From Solirubrobacter soli DSM 22325 (GTDB lineage Bacteria; Actinomycetota; Thermoleophilia; Solirubrobacterales; Solirubrobacteraceae): a stretch of 64,000 nucleotides of DNA. The stretch covers positions 348,210 through 412,209 of the forward strand of contig NZ_AUIK01000010.1 of assembly GCF_000423665.1 (NCBI RefSeq). Direction: 5' to 3'. Both the position numbers and the translations under genes were made by a program. Positions 35,325 to 46,367 of the stretch are shown here, in pieces. The notes beneath the pieces were generated by a model. The model was given only the letters and a program-made list of their open reading frames with translations. It had not been told where the DNA came from and did not search any database. Numbering within the stretch: the first letter of the stretch is position 1; each line of letters begins with the position of its first letter.

Positions 35325-36842
35325 GTGAGTCCGAATTCGTGGCTCGCCGTCGACGGAGAGACGACGCCCAAGGTGCGAGCGCAGGAATTGCGCTTCGCAT
35401 GGGAGCGCTTCCTCGCCGCCGACGACGAGGAGTCCTCAGACCTCGTCCGCGAGGCGATCACCGACTCTTGGCGTCGGTCCCAGTCGGCCGGGGTCGATCC
35501 CACGGGCGGGCGCAAGGCCCCGGTGGTGGCGGACGAGGCGGAGGCGCATGAGCGCTGGGAGGAGCACCCGCTCGCCGCCGCGTCGACGCTGATCCACGAG
35601 TGCCTGTCGGCGATCGCCGACGAGCAGGGCTACCTGATCGTGGTCAGCGATGCCAACGGCATGCTGATGACGATCGAGGGCTCCGCGCAGGTGCGGCTCC
35701 GCGCGGCGGGCGACATGAACTTCGCCGAGGGCACGCTGTGGAGCGAAGGCGGCGCGGGCACGAACGCGATCGGCACAGCGCTGGCGCTCGACCATGCCGT
35801 GCAGGTCTTCGGACCCGAGCACTTCTCGGATCCCGTGCAGCGCTGGACCTGCAGCGCCGCCCCGATCCACGACCCGGACACCGGCGCCATGATCGGCGTG
35901 ATCGACCTCACGGGCGATCTCTCGACCGTCCACCCGCACAGCCTCGCCGTCGCCACCGCGACCGCGCGCGCCGTCGAGGCCAGCCTGCAACTCGCCCTTC
36001 AGGAGCGCGACGCCCGCCTGCACGCCCGCTACGGCGACCGCGTCGCGCCCGACCGGAGCGCGTTGATGACGCCCTCGGGCCGCGCGATCGGCACGGTCCC
36101 GCCCGGCTGGGGCGTCGTCGGGCGCCTCGCGATCCCGCCCGGCGGCGGCGCCCTGACGCTCCCATCGGGCACGCCGGCCGTCGCCGAACCGGTCTCCCCC
36201 ACGCTGGAGGCCTTCGTCGTGCACGCGGTCGAGTCGCGGCGGGTGACGAGCGTCGCAAGGCCGCTCGCCAAGCTCGGGTTCCTCGGCCGCGACCGGGCGA
36301 CGCTGTCGATCGACGACCGCCACACCGAGCTGCGCCCGCGGCTGGCGGAGATCCTCGCGCTGCTGTGCGCGAACCCCAACGGGATGACCGCGGACACGCT
36401 GTGCGCGGACCTGCACGGCGACGGCGGCAGCGTGTCGAGCGTGCGCGTCGAGGTCTCGCGCCTGCGCAAGCTGCTCGGCCCCTGGATCGACACCGACCGC
36501 TACCGCCTCACCTGCGACGTCGAGACCGACGTGCGCCTGATCGAAGGTCTTCTCGCGGGCGGGCGCGTGCGCGAGGCCGCCGAGGCCTACCCGGGCCCGC
36601 TGCTCCCGACCTCCGAGGCGCCGGGCGTGCAGCGCGAGCGCGAGCGCCTGGACACCTGGCTGCGCCAGGCCGTGATGACTTCCGACGACGCCGAGGCGCT
36701 GTGGGGGTGGGTCAATACGCCCACCGGCGAGGACGACCTTCCGGCCTGGAAGCGACTGCTCACACACCTCGAGTTCCGCGACCCGCGACGGTCGCTGGCC
36801 GCCGCCCGCGTGGGCGAGCTGCGTCGTGCAGCGCTGATGTAA
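35325..36842 (+). CDS. GAF-domain transcriptional regulator (AcoR-like sensor part with C-terminal winged helix)
   Basis: This 505-residue cytosolic protein has an N-terminal helical segment with AITDSWRRSQSAGVDP (about 40-65), typical of AcoR/acetoin-type activators. A GAF domain (about 85-230) has LIVVSDANGMLMTIEG, FAEGTLWSEGGAGTNAIGTAL and WTCSAAPIHDPDTGAMIGVIDLTG. There is no AAA+ sigma-54 domain (no GAFTGA or Walker motifs). Instead, the C-terminus (about 320-505) carries an OmpR-like winged helix with LRPRLAEILALLCANPNGMTADTL and SVRVEVSRLRKLLGPWIDTDRYRL. Position suggests it senses an alkane, alcohol or ketone and controls the prm operon. Start GTG follows a TAGGGT box by 6 nt. Confidence 0.8.
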   Translation: MSPNSWLAVDGETTPKVRAQELRFAWERFLAADDEESSDLVREAITDSWRRSQSAGVDPTGGRKAPVVADEAEAHERWEEHPLAAASTLIHECLSAIADEQGYLIVVSDANGMLMTIEGSAQVRLRAAGDMNFAEGTLWSEGGAGTNAIGTALALDHAVQVFGPEHFSDPVQRWTCSAAPIHDPDTGAMIGVIDLTGDLSTVHPHSLAVATATARAVEASLQLALQERDARLHARYGDRVAPDRSALMTPSGRAIGTVPPGWGVVGRLAIPPGGGALTLPSGTPAVAEPVSPTLEAFVVHAVESRRVTSVARPLAKLGFLGRDRATLSIDDRHTELRPRLAEILALLCANPNGMTADTLCADLHGDGGSVSSVRVEVSRLRKLLGPWIDTDRYRLTCDVETDVRLIEGLLAGGRVREAAEAYPGPLLPTSEAPGVQRERERLDTWLRQAVMTSDDAEALWGWVNTPTGEDDLPAWKRLLTHLEFRDPRRSLAAARVGELRRAALM

Positions 36843-36856
36843 CGCCCGCAGGGGAG

Positions 36857-36878
36857 ACTGGATCCAGTTGATCCAGTT
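36857..36878 (+). promoter_or_regulatory. Palindrome plus direct repeat upstream of IclR gene
   Basis: ACTGGATCCAGT (36857-36868) is a perfect 12-bp palindrome. GATCCAGTT occurs twice in direct tandem (36861-36869, 36870-36878). The position 25-45 nt before the IclR start suggests an operator for the IclR protein or the GAF regulator. Confidence 0.5.
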
Positions 36879-36902
36879 ATCCGGTGGGAGGAGACCGCGA
36901 GG

Positions 36903-37739
36903 ATGCAGGCAACGAGGTCACACCGTGGCCTGAGTACGGCACGCGCCGCACTGAGTGTCACGTGGCTTCTCGCCCGCGCTCCGGACGGTGTTCGCGCCGA
37001 TGAGGTCGCGGAGTCGCTCGGCAAGAGCGTCTCCACGGCTTACAACCTGCTCGCGAGCCTGTGCGACGAGGGCGTCGCCGAGCGTCTGCCCGGCGGCCTG
37101 TACCACCTGTCGCCGGAGTTCCGTGAGACCGTCGCCGAGGAGTCCGACAGGCACGATCTGTCGGGCGTCGTCGACGACCTGCTCGCGCGCACGCACAAGC
37201 GCGCGTATCTGGCGGTGCTGCGCGGTGGACACCTTCGGGTCGTGCTCGAGCGTGGTCTGCAGGGCATGCCGAAGCTGCCCGGGATGAATCCGGAGATCCG
37301 CGACAACGCCCATGCTCTCGCGCTCGGCAAGGTCGTTCTCGCCCGCGCACCCGCCAGCGCACTCGAGCGCTATCTGAGCGCCGGCCTCAAGCGCTTCACG
37401 CCGGACACGATCATCGATCCGAACACGTTGCGCACCGATCTCCGCCGCGTCCGCCGCACCGGCATCGCGACCGACCGCGAGGAGATCGCCCCCGATTTCT
37501 GCTGTATCGCCGCGCCGTTGCTCGACGAGCACGGCCACTTCCTCGGCGCCGCGGGCATCTCGATGTCCGTGCGCGCTTTCGACGCCGAGCACGAGCACCT
37601 GATCGAGGTCCTGAGGGACATCGTCGGATTCCAAGCATGTGCGGATCGTCGCGAAGTTCTTGAAGTAGGTCGATCCCCAGTCCTAGCGTCCGCACCCGAG
37701 CACCTCGCGGTGAAACGTCGGCTGCGCCAAAGGAGGTAG
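36903..37739 (+). CDS. IclR-family transcriptional regulator of the propane operon
   Basis: This 278-residue protein has an N-terminal winged helix: ALSVTWLLARAPDGVRADEVAESLGKSVSTAYNLLASLCDEGV. A GAF-like IclR effector domain (about 95-255) has ALALGKVVLA, LRRVRRTGIATDREEIAPDFCCIAAPLLDEHG and AAGISMSVRAFDAEH. GGGAGGAG precedes the ATG. It ends six nt before the hydroxylase alpha start, so it is either the first gene of the prm mRNA or shares its promoter. Likely ligand is a small carboxylic acid or ketone, as in the family. Confidence 0.88.
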   Translation: MQATRSHRGLSTARAALSVTWLLARAPDGVRADEVAESLGKSVSTAYNLLASLCDEGVAERLPGGLYHLSPEFRETVAEESDRHDLSGVVDDLLARTHKRAYLAVLRGGHLRVVLERGLQGMPKLPGMNPEIRDNAHALALGKVVLARAPASALERYLSAGLKRFTPDTIIDPNTLRTDLRRVRRTGIATDREEIAPDFCCIAAPLLDEHGHFLGAAGISMSVRAFDAEHEHLIEVLRDIVGFQACADRREVLEVGRSPVLASAPEHLAVKRRLRQRR

Positions 37740-37745
37740 CCAGTC

Positions 37746-39392
37746 GTGAGCAGAGCAAGCATCACGAAGGCCCACAACAAGATCCAGGAACTTTCCTGGG
37801 ACCCGACGTTCGTGGAGCCGGTCGACAAGTACCCGACCGATTACACGTTCGAGAAGGCACCGAAGAAGGACCCGCTCAAGCAGGTCCTGCGCTCCTACTT
37901 CCCGATGGAAGAGGAGAAGGACAACCGTGTGTTCGGCGCGATGGACGGCGCCATCCGCGGCAACATGTTCCGCCAGGTCCAGCAGCGCTGGATGGAGTGG
38001 CAGAAGCTCTTCCTGAGCATCATCCCGTTCCCGGAGATCTCCGCGGCCCGCGCGATGCCGCTGGCCATCAACGCGGTCCCGAATCCTGAGGTCCACAACG
38101 GCCTCGCGATTCAGATGATCGACGAGGTCCGCCACTCGACGATCCAGATGAACCTGAAGCGCCTGTACATGAACCACTACATCGATCCGGCCGGCTTCGA
38201 CCTGACCGAGAAGGGGTTCGCGAACTGCTACGCCGGCACCATCGGCCGCCAGTTCGGTGAGGGCTTCATCACGGGCGACGCGATCACCGCCGCCAACGTC
38301 TACCTGACGATCGTGGCCGAGACGGCCTTCACGAACGTCCTGTTCGTCGCCATGCCCGGCGAGGCCGCGGCCAACGGCGACTACCTGCTGCCGACGGTCT
38401 TCCACTCGGTGCAGTCCGACGAGAGCCGCCACATCTCGAATGGCTACTCGATCATCCTCATGGCGCTCGCCGACGAGCGCAACCGCCAGCTGCTCGAGCG
38501 CGACCTGCGGTACGCGTGGTGGAACAACCACGCCGTCGTGGACGCGGCGATCGGCACGTTCATCGAGTACGGCACCAAGGACCGCCGCAAGGATCGCGAG
38601 TCCTACGCCGAGGCCTGGCGCCGCTGGATCTATGACGACTACTACCGGTCGTACCTGGTCCCGCTGGAGAAGTACGGCCTGACGATCCCCCACGACCTCG
38701 TCGAGGAGTCCTGGAACCGGATCTGGAACAAGGGCTACATCCACGAGACGGCGCAGTTCTTCGCGACCGGCTGGTTCGCCAACTACTGGCGGATCGACGC
38801 GATGGACGACACCGACTTCGAGTGGTTCGAGTTCAAGTACCCGGGCTGGTACGACAAGTACGGCCGCTGGTGGGAGAAGTACGGCGAGCTCTCGAAGAAG
38901 AACGGCCACAAGCCGATCGCCTTCGAGGCCGAGGCCAACTACCAGTACCCGCACCGCTGCTGGACCTGCATGGTCCCGTGCCTGATCCGTGAGGACGCGG
39001 TCATGGACGAGGTCGACGGCCAGGTGCGCACGTACTGCTCGGAGACCTGCCACTGGACGGACAAGGTCGCCTTCCGGCCCGAGTACGAAGGCCGGCCGAC
39101 CCCGTCGATGGGCAAGCTCTCCGGCGTCCGCGAGTGGGAGACCCTGCATCACGGCAACGACCTCGCCGACATCATGCAGACCCTCGGCTACGTCCGCGAC
39201 GACGGCAACACGCTGGTCCCGCAGCCGCATCTCAACCTCGATCCGAAGGAGATGTGGACGCTGGACGAGTGCCGCGGCATCACGCTCAACAGCCCGAACA
39301 TCTTGCTGAACGAGATGACGCCGGAGGAGCGCGAGCAGCACATGGCCGAGTACAAGCGAGGCGGACCGGCCGGCCGGCCGGCGGCGGCCTAA
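37746..39392 (+). CDS. prmA: Propane 2-monooxygenase hydroxylase, large (alpha) subunit
   Basis: This 548-residue catalytic subunit of a soluble di-iron monooxygenase hydroxylates propane (and related small organics) to 2-propanol. Iron ligands can be placed by exact spacing against methane monooxygenase: Glu97 (PFPEISAA), Glu127/His130 (DEVRH), Glu192 (AETAFTN), Glu226/His229 (DESRH). The C-terminal part has a Cys cluster ([13 protein letters not shown]) typical of PrmA/MimA rather than MmoX. GTG start after AAAGGAGG. It is followed by reductase, small hydroxylase subunit and coupling protein in the fixed order of this family. Confidence 0.95.
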   Translation: MSRASITKAHNKIQELSWDPTFVEPVDKYPTDYTFEKAPKKDPLKQVLRSYFPMEEEKDNRVFGAMDGAIRGNMFRQVQQRWMEWQKLFLSIIPFPEISAARAMPLAINAVPNPEVHNGLAIQMIDEVRHSTIQMNLKRLYMNHYIDPAGFDLTEKGFANCYAGTIGRQFGEGFITGDAITAANVYLTIVAETAFTNVLFVAMPGEAAANGDYLLPTVFHSVQSDESRHISNGYSIILMALADERNRQLLERDLRYAWWNNHAVVDAAIGTFIEYGTKDRRKDRESYAEAWRRWIYDDYYRSYLVPLEKYGLTIPHDLVEESWNRIWNKGYIHETAQFFATGWFANYWRIDAMDDTDFEWFEFKYPGWYDKYGRWWEKYGELSKKNGHKPIAFEAEANYQYPHRCWTCMVPCLIREDAVMDEVDGQVRTYCSETCHWTDKVAFRPEYEGRPTPSMGKLSGVREWETLHHGNDLADIMQTLGYVRDDGNTLVPQPHLNLDPKEMWTLDECRGITLNSPNILLNEMTPEEREQHMAEYKRGGPAGRPAAA

Positions 39393-39411
39393 GCGGAGAG
39401 GTCTCGCCGTC

Positions 39412-40419
39412 GTGGCTGACAAGACGCACACCGTCCGCTTCGAACCCGTTGGCATCGAGATCGAGGTCGACGAGTCCGAGACGATCCTCAACGCGGCCTT
39501 CCGGCAGGGCATCATGCTCATGCACGGCTGCAAGGAGGGTCAGTGCTCGGCGTGCAAGTCGTTCATCCTCGACGGCGAGGTCGACCTCGACCGCTACTCG
39601 ACGTTCGCGCTGCCCGACTTCGAGGAGGCAGAAGGGTGGACGCTGCTCTGCCGCGCCCACCCCTACTCCGACATGGAGATCGAGCTGATCAACTACGACG
39701 AGGAGATCATCCACGGCGGTACGCCGCCACGGACGATCTCCACGTCGGTCGAGGCGGTCGAGCCGCTCACCTCGGACATCTTCTTCCTGAAACTGAAGCC
39801 GTCCGAGCCGCTCGAGTACAAGGCCGGGCAGTACGTCGACATCCGGATCCCGGGCACCGAGCACCACCGCTCGTTCTCGATGGCGGGAACGAGCCCGGAC
39901 TCGCTCGAGTTCATGATCAAGGCGTACCCCGGCGGCAAGTTCTCCGGGCTGCTCGCCGACGGCTCGGTCAAGCCGGGCGATGAGATCGAGGTGACCGGAC
40001 CCTACGGGGTCTTCACGCTGCGGCCGAGCTCGCCCCGGCGGCTGCTGTTCATCGGCGGCGGCGCCGGCATGGCGCCGATCCTCGCGCTCCTGCGCTCGAT
40101 GCAGGAGAACGGGATCGACCGTGAGGCGGCCTACTACTACGGCGCTCGCACCGAGGCCGACCTCTTCCAGGTGGAGGAGCTCGGCACCCTGCCCTGCGGC
40201 TTCGTCCCCGCGCTGTCGGAGGACTCCAACGGGTGGAAGGGCGAGAGCGGCCTGATCACCGACGTCGTCGATCGCCTCGAAGGCGACGTCGCCGAAGTGG
40301 ACGCCTACGTCTGCGGCCCCCCGCCGATGGTGGAGGCAGCCATTGCGCTCCTCGAAGCCAAAGGCGTGCCCGAGGCGCACATCTATTACGACAAGTTCAC
40401 CACCACAGCGGACGAGTGA
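39412..40419 (+). CDS. prmB: Propane monooxygenase reductase
   Basis: This 335-residue electron-transfer protein has an N-terminal plant-type ferredoxin domain with Cys40, Cys45, Cys48 and Cys80 (CKEGQCSAC ... LLC) holding a 2Fe-2S cluster. The FAD domain (about 100-200) has HHRSFSMAGTS for isoalloxazine binding. The NAD domain has GGGAGMAPILALLR and CGPPPMVEAAIALL. It passes electrons from NADH to the hydroxylase di-iron centre. GTG start; stop lies 8 nt before the small-subunit ATG. Confidence 0.95.
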   Translation: MADKTHTVRFEPVGIEIEVDESETILNAAFRQGIMLMHGCKEGQCSACKSFILDGEVDLDRYSTFALPDFEEAEGWTLLCRAHPYSDMEIELINYDEEIIHGGTPPRTISTSVEAVEPLTSDIFFLKLKPSEPLEYKAGQYVDIRIPGTEHHRSFSMAGTSPDSLEFMIKAYPGGKFSGLLADGSVKPGDEIEVTGPYGVFTLRPSSPRRLLFIGGGAGMAPILALLRSMQENGIDREAAYYYGARTEADLFQVEELGTLPCGFVPALSEDSNGWKGESGLITDVVDRLEGDVAEVDAYVCGPPPMVEAAIALLEAKGVPEAHIYYDKFTTTADE

Positions 40420-40427
40420 GGAGACCC

Positions 40428-41528
40428 ATGGCGACAGAGGTCAAGGAACGCAGCGTCCCCAAGCCTGTGTTCACGGATGCCGAGGCCGGGGCGCAGGAAT
40501 TCCCCTCCTGGCAGAGCCGCAGCTACAACTACTTCACGCCGCGCAAGCGCCGCGCGACGGTCTACGAGGACGTCACGATGGACGTCCAGCCCGACCCCGC
40601 GCGTCACTTGACGCAGGGCTGGGTCTACTCCTTCGCCAACGGCGACGCCGGTTACCCGCAGGAGTGGTCGGCGCTGAAGTCGACCAACTGGCACGCGTTC
40701 CTCGATCCCAACGAGGAGTGGGAGCAGACGATCTATCGCAACAACGCGAACGTCGTCCGCCAGATCTCGCAGAACATCGAGCACGGCCGCACGGCGCACG
40801 TGTTCCAGGCGATGAACCCCGCGTGGGTCAAGGTGCTCTCGCATCACGTGTTCGCGTGGGCGCACGCCGAGCACGGCATCGGGATGCACGTCTACACGCC
40901 GGCCCAGCGCGATGCCCCGACGAACATGATCAACAACGCGATCTGCGTCGGCGCCGTGCACAAGCTGCGCTTCGCACAGGACCTGATCCTCTACAACCTC
41001 GCGCTCAGCGAGGAGATCGACGACTTCGAGGGCTCGGTGCACAAGGAGGTCTGGCAGTCGGACCCGATCTGGCAGCCGACGCGCGAACTGGTCGAGGGCC
41101 TGACCGGGATCCGCGACTGGTCGGAGGCGTTCTTCGCCACGACGGTCGTCTTCGAGCAGCTCGTCGGTGAGCTGTTCCGCTCGGGCTTCGTCATGCAGGC
41201 CGCCGCGCCGCAGGGTGACTTCGTGACCCCGACGATCATCGGCGCCGGCGAGTCCGACGCCGCCCGCGAGCAGCGCGGCGCACGGGCGCTGTTCCAGATG
41301 CTGGCCGAGGACTCCGAGCACGGCGCCGCCAACAAGGCGACGATGCAGGGCTGGCTCGAGAAGTACACCCCCGCGGCGGTCAACGCCGGCCGCAACCTGC
41401 AGCCGATCTGGTCGCAGCTCTCGGAGAAGGTCGTCCGGTTCGAGGACTCCTACGACCGCTCGCGCAGCCGCTTCCAGGAGCTCTGCTCGTACCTCGGCCT
41501 CGAGACCCCGAAGGAGGTCAACGCATGA
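40428..41528 (+). CDS. prmC: Propane monooxygenase hydroxylase, small (beta) subunit
   Basis: This 366-residue ferritin-like beta subunit lacks the di-iron ligands and stabilises the hydroxylase. Family blocks [45 protein letters not shown] and [24 protein letters not shown] are present. The long frame upstream is a shadow over the reductase gene; ATG 40428 has GAGGAGAC before it. It overlaps the coupling-protein gene by four bases. Confidence 0.94.
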   Translation: MATEVKERSVPKPVFTDAEAGAQEFPSWQSRSYNYFTPRKRRATVYEDVTMDVQPDPARHLTQGWVYSFANGDAGYPQEWSALKSTNWHAFLDPNEEWEQTIYRNNANVVRQISQNIEHGRTAHVFQAMNPAWVKVLSHHVFAWAHAEHGIGMHVYTPAQRDAPTNMINNAICVGAVHKLRFAQDLILYNLALSEEIDDFEGSVHKEVWQSDPIWQPTRELVEGLTGIRDWSEAFFATTVVFEQLVGELFRSGFVMQAAAPQGDFVTPTIIGAGESDAAREQRGARALFQMLAEDSEHGAANKATMQGWLEKYTPAAVNAGRNLQPIWSQLSEKVVRFEDSYDRSRSRFQELCSYLGLETPKEVNA

Positions 41529-41869
41529 GCCACTTCGCCGCGGACAACACGCCCTCCAACCGGGCCGGCGTGACGCTGATGAACAACCAGGTCGGCTACG
41601 TCGTCGCCAACGTGATGCGCGACAAGGAGAACGTCACGGTCGAAGAACTGCCCTCGATGATCCGCGTCGACGGCGTCAACAAGATCGACTTCGACTACGA
41701 GGAGATCGCGGAAGCGCTGGGTTGGGAGGACTTCGGCAACAACGACTTCGAAGAGATCATGAGCACCCACTACGGGCGTATGGTGGTCCTCGACGATCGC
41801 GTCGTGCTGTTCGCCAACCCGGAGGACGCGGCCGAGTACATCGACTTCGATCTCCAAGTCGTCGAGTAG
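41525..41869 (+). CDS. prmD: Propane monooxygenase coupling (effector) protein
   Basis: This 114-residue MmoB/DmpM-family effector has [35 protein letters not shown] and the central helix [34 protein letters not shown]. It binds the hydroxylase and tunes substrate access and electron transfer; it has no cofactor. ATGA overlap with PrmC. An AGGAGG site follows its stop and serves the next gene. Confidence 0.94.
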   Translation: MSHFAADNTPSNRAGVTLMNNQVGYVVANVMRDKENVTVEELPSMIRVDGVNKIDFDYEEIAEALGWEDFGNNDFEEIMSTHYGRMVVLDDRVVLFANPEDAAEYIDFDLQVVE

Positions 41870-41879
41870 GAGGAGCTAG

Positions 41880-42929
41880 ATGTACGAGAAAGACGGCAAG
41901 AAGTACTTCATCTTCGACAGCCACCTGCACTTCTGGGACGCGTCTCCCGCCAACTGGGTCAAGGGCCACGAGGAGTACGCCAAGGGCTGGATCGAGTGCT
42001 TCCACGCGTACCAGGGCCTCGGCCCGGCGGAGACGCACTGGACGCTCGAGAAGTTCCAGAAGTACACGATCGAGGACTTCGAGAAGGACGTCTTCACCAA
42101 CGGCGGCGTCGACAAGGCCGTCTTTCAGTCGACGTACCTGAAGGAGTGGTACACGACCGGCTTCAACGACGTCGATGCCAACGGGGCGCTGCTCGAGCGC
42201 TTCCCCGGGAAGCTCATCGTCAACGGTCGCTGGGACCCGCGCGAGGGCACGGCGGGCCTGGAACAGCTCGAGGCCGACAACGAGAAGTACGACCTCAAGG
42301 GCGTCAAGCTCTATACCGCCGAGTGGTACAAGGGCTCGCGCGGCTGGAAGCTGACCGACGAGGAGGCCAAGCCGTTCTTCGACAAGTGCGTCGAGCTCGG
42401 CATCACGAACATCCACGTCCACAAGGGCCCGACGATCTGGCCGCTGGACAAGGACGCCTTCGACGTCGCCGACGTCGACCACGTCGCGACCGACTACAAC
42501 GGCCGGCTCAACTTCATCGTCGAGCACGTGGGCCTGCCGCGGATCGAGGACTTCTGCTTCATGGCGACGCAGGAGCCCAACGTCTACGCCGGCCTCGCCG
42601 TGGTCATCGGCGGCCTCTCGCACGCCCGCCCGAACTTCTTCAACAAGGTCATGGGCGAGCTGCTGTTCTGGGTCGGCGAGGACAAGATGCTGTTCGGCTC
42701 GGACTACGCGATCTGGGAGCCGCAGTGGCAGATCGAGAAGTTCCTGGCGTGGGAGATGCCGGACGATCCGGCCTATAGCGACTTCCCGGGCCTGGACGAG
42801 AACGGCAAGCGCAAGATCCTCGGCCTCAATGGCGCCAAGCTGTATGACGTCGAGGTCCCCGCTGACCTGCGCGGCGACGTGCCCGCCGACGAGCCGGCCT
42901 CCGAAGAGAGCGCAGTGGGCGTCGGATGA
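41880..42929 (+). CDS. Amidohydrolase-family protein of the propane operon
   Basis: This 349-residue TIM-barrel hydrolase (amidohydrolase_2/ACMSD-like) has FDSHLHFWD near residue 13, carrying the HxH metal pair. NIHVHKGPT and FIVEHVGLPR supply further His ligands, and LFGSDYAIWEPQW the catalytic Asp. AGGAGG lies just ahead of the ATG. Related amidohydrolases occur within propane monooxygenase gene clusters of actinobacteria, yet their step is not established. Decarboxylation or hydrolysis of a downstream intermediate is possible. The tail (about 330-349) is acidic. Confidence 0.85.
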   Translation: MYEKDGKKYFIFDSHLHFWDASPANWVKGHEEYAKGWIECFHAYQGLGPAETHWTLEKFQKYTIEDFEKDVFTNGGVDKAVFQSTYLKEWYTTGFNDVDANGALLERFPGKLIVNGRWDPREGTAGLEQLEADNEKYDLKGVKLYTAEWYKGSRGWKLTDEEAKPFFDKCVELGITNIHVHKGPTIWPLDKDAFDVADVDHVATDYNGRLNFIVEHVGLPRIEDFCFMATQEPNVYAGLAVVIGGLSHARPNFFNKVMGELLFWVGEDKMLFGSDYAIWEPQWQIEKFLAWEMPDDPAYSDFPGLDENGKRKILGLNGAKLYDVEVPADLRGDVPADEPASEESAVGVG

Positions 42930-43582
42930 ACCTCCGCTCCCGAGTCCTCCAAGAGCTCGGGACGGTCTACGACCCGGAGCTCGACGAGCCGATCACCACG
43001 CTCGGCTTCGTCGGCTCCTGCGTCGTGACCGACGCGGGAGATGTCTCGGTGCGGCTGCGGCTTCCGACGCCGCAGTGTGCGCCGAACTTCGCCTTCCTGA
43101 TGGCTGCTGACGCCCGGGCCGCGGTCGGCCGCGTGCCCGGGTTGGGGCGGGTCGTGATCGAGCTCGAGGACCACTACACGGGCGCCGAGATCAACACCGC
43201 CATCGACGCCGGCGGCGATTTCGAGAGCGCGTTCCCGGGCGAGACCCGGGGCGAGCTGGACGCGCTGCGGGCGCTGTTCCAGCGCAAGGCGCTGGTCGCC
43301 CGGCAGGGGCGGTTGCTGGCGTCGTATGACGATCCGGCGTCGGTGCGGCTCGGCGAGCTGCGCGGGCCGGACGCCGAGCGGGTCCGCGAGCTGCGGGCCG
43401 AGCTGGGCTATGACACGTCCGACGAGGCTCCGGCGTTCGTCACCGGCGACGGCCAGCCCGTCGCCGATTTCGCACGGTTCCGGCGGATGGCGTCGCTGAC
43501 GGCACTGTCGCTGGAGACCAACGGCGGTATGTGCCGTGATCTTTTGCGTGTTCGTTACGCCGAGGAGGGAGTCGCCGCATGA
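42926..43582 (+). CDS. DUF59/MIP18-type iron-sulfur assembly factor with C-terminal extension
   Basis: This 218-residue protein has an N-terminal DUF59 domain (about 1-95): VLQELGTVYDPELDEPITTLGFVGSCVV, RLRLPTPQCAPNFAFLMAADA. The Cys in PTPQC is the conserved Cys of the family. The C-terminal half (about 100-218) is less familiar: ELDALRALFQRKALVARQGRLLASYDD, ELRAELGYDTSDEAPAFVT. It overlaps both neighbours by four bases (ATGA on each side). A role in loading iron or Fe-S into the monooxygenase components is inferred from the operon. Confidence 0.82.
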   Translation: MNLRSRVLQELGTVYDPELDEPITTLGFVGSCVVTDAGDVSVRLRLPTPQCAPNFAFLMAADARAAVGRVPGLGRVVIELEDHYTGAEINTAIDAGGDFESAFPGETRGELDALRALFQRKALVARQGRLLASYDDPASVRLGELRGPDAERVRELRAELGYDTSDEAPAFVTGDGQPVADFARFRRMASLTALSLETNGGMCRDLLRVRYAEEGVAA

Positions 43583-44607
43583 AGGCCGCGCGTCTGCACA
43601 AGTACCACGAGGCTCTGAAGGTCGAGGAGATCGACGAGCCGAAGATCCTCGGTCCCCACGACGTGATCGTGAAGATCGGCGCGGCCGGCCTGTGCCGCAC
43701 CGACCTGCACATCCAGGAAGGCCAGTGGGCGGAGAAGTCCCAGGTCGTCCTGCCGTACGTCCCCGGGCACGAGAACGCGGGCTGGGTCCACGAGATCGGC
43801 TCCGACGTGAGCAACGTCGAGGTCGGCGACACGGTGATCGTCCACCCGTTCATCTCATGCGGGCTCTGCCGGCCGTGCCGCAAGGGCGACGACATGCACT
43901 GCATCAACGGCGAGTTCCCGGGCATCGGGCGCGACGGCGGGTTCGCGGAGTTCCTGCACACCTCCGCGCGCTCGGTGATCAAGCTCGACCCGTCGCTGCA
44001 CCCGACTGACATCGCCGCCCTGGCCGACGCCGGGTTGACCGCCATCCACGCGGTCAAGAAGGCGATCCCGGTGCTGGGCGCCGGGACGAAGACCGTCGTC
44101 ATCGGGGCCGGCGGCCTCGGCCACATCGGCATCCAGTGCCTGAAGGCCTACACGCCGACCGAGATCATCGTCATCGATCCGTCCGAGAAGGCGCTCGCGC
44201 TGGCCAAGGAGACCGGCGCCGACCACACGGTCAAGGTCGACGGCACGCAACGCGACATCGTTCGCGAGTTGACGGACGGGATGGGCGCCGAGGCGATCAT
44301 CGACTTCGTCGGCGAGAAGGGCGCCATCGAGGATGGCGTCGACATGGTGCAGGACGGCGGTTTCTACTACGTGATCGGCTACGGCGAGAACATCAACGTG
44401 CCGACGATCGACATCATCTCGCGCGAGATCTCGTTCATCGGCAACCTCGTCGGCACCTACATCGACCTGCAGGACCTGATGACCCTGACCGCCCAGGGCA
44501 AGGTCAAGCTCCACACCTCGCAGTACCCGCTCGACGCCATCAATGACGCGATGGCCGACCTGGACAACGGACGCCTGCAGGGTCGAGGCATCCTCGTTCC
44601 CGCCTAA
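43579..44607 (+). CDS. Zinc-dependent alcohol dehydrogenase
   Basis: This 342-residue medium-chain dehydrogenase has catalytic zinc residues Cys39 (GLCRTDLH) and His64 with Glu65 (PGHEN). Structural zinc residues are Cys94, Cys97, Cys100 and Cys108. The NAD fold has VVIGAGGLGHIGIQCLKAY. Placed in the prm operon, it probably oxidises 2-propanol to acetone, the second step of propane use. Start ATG overlaps the DUF59 gene's stop. Stop lies 12 nt from the chaperonin ATG, with AGGAGAG between. Confidence 0.93.
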   Translation: MKAARLHKYHEALKVEEIDEPKILGPHDVIVKIGAAGLCRTDLHIQEGQWAEKSQVVLPYVPGHENAGWVHEIGSDVSNVEVGDTVIVHPFISCGLCRPCRKGDDMHCINGEFPGIGRDGGFAEFLHTSARSVIKLDPSLHPTDIAALADAGLTAIHAVKKAIPVLGAGTKTVVIGAGGLGHIGIQCLKAYTPTEIIVIDPSEKALALAKETGADHTVKVDGTQRDIVRELTDGMGAEAIIDFVGEKGAIEDGVDMVQDGGFYYVIGYGENINVPTIDIISREISFIGNLVGTYIDLQDLMTLTAQGKVKLHTSQYPLDAINDAMADLDNGRLQGRGILVPA

Positions 44608-46272
<1,665 letters not shown>

Positions 46273-46310
46273 GCCGACCCCGCCCGGGGTCTGACCCACC
46301 GTCCTCCCCG

Positions 46311-46333
46311 CCCGGGCCGCGACGCGGCCCGGG
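46311..46333 (+). terminator. Hairpin after the propane operon
   Basis: CCCGGGCCGC (46311-46320), loop GAC, GCGGCCCGGG (46324-46333): perfect 10-bp stem between the chaperonin and amidase genes. It is flanked by short copies of the GGGTCTGACCC repeat at 46286-46297 and 46337-46348. Confidence 0.6.
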
Positions 46334-46355
46334 CCCGGGTCTGACCCCGATCCGG

Positions 46356-46361
46356 TACGGT
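46356..46361 (+). promoter_or_regulatory. -10 box of amidase gene
   Basis: TACGGT, 6 nt before GTG 46368. It indicates a separate leaderless transcript for the amidase-P450 pair. Confidence 0.5.
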
Positions 46362-46367
46362 CGGCCG

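Noticed and set aside
36851..37745. Sigma-54 (-24/-12) promoter before the propane monooxygenase genes
   Set aside because: No GG-N10-GC element with appropriate flanks was seen, and the nearby GAF regulator lacks the AAA+ domain needed to work with sigma-54.
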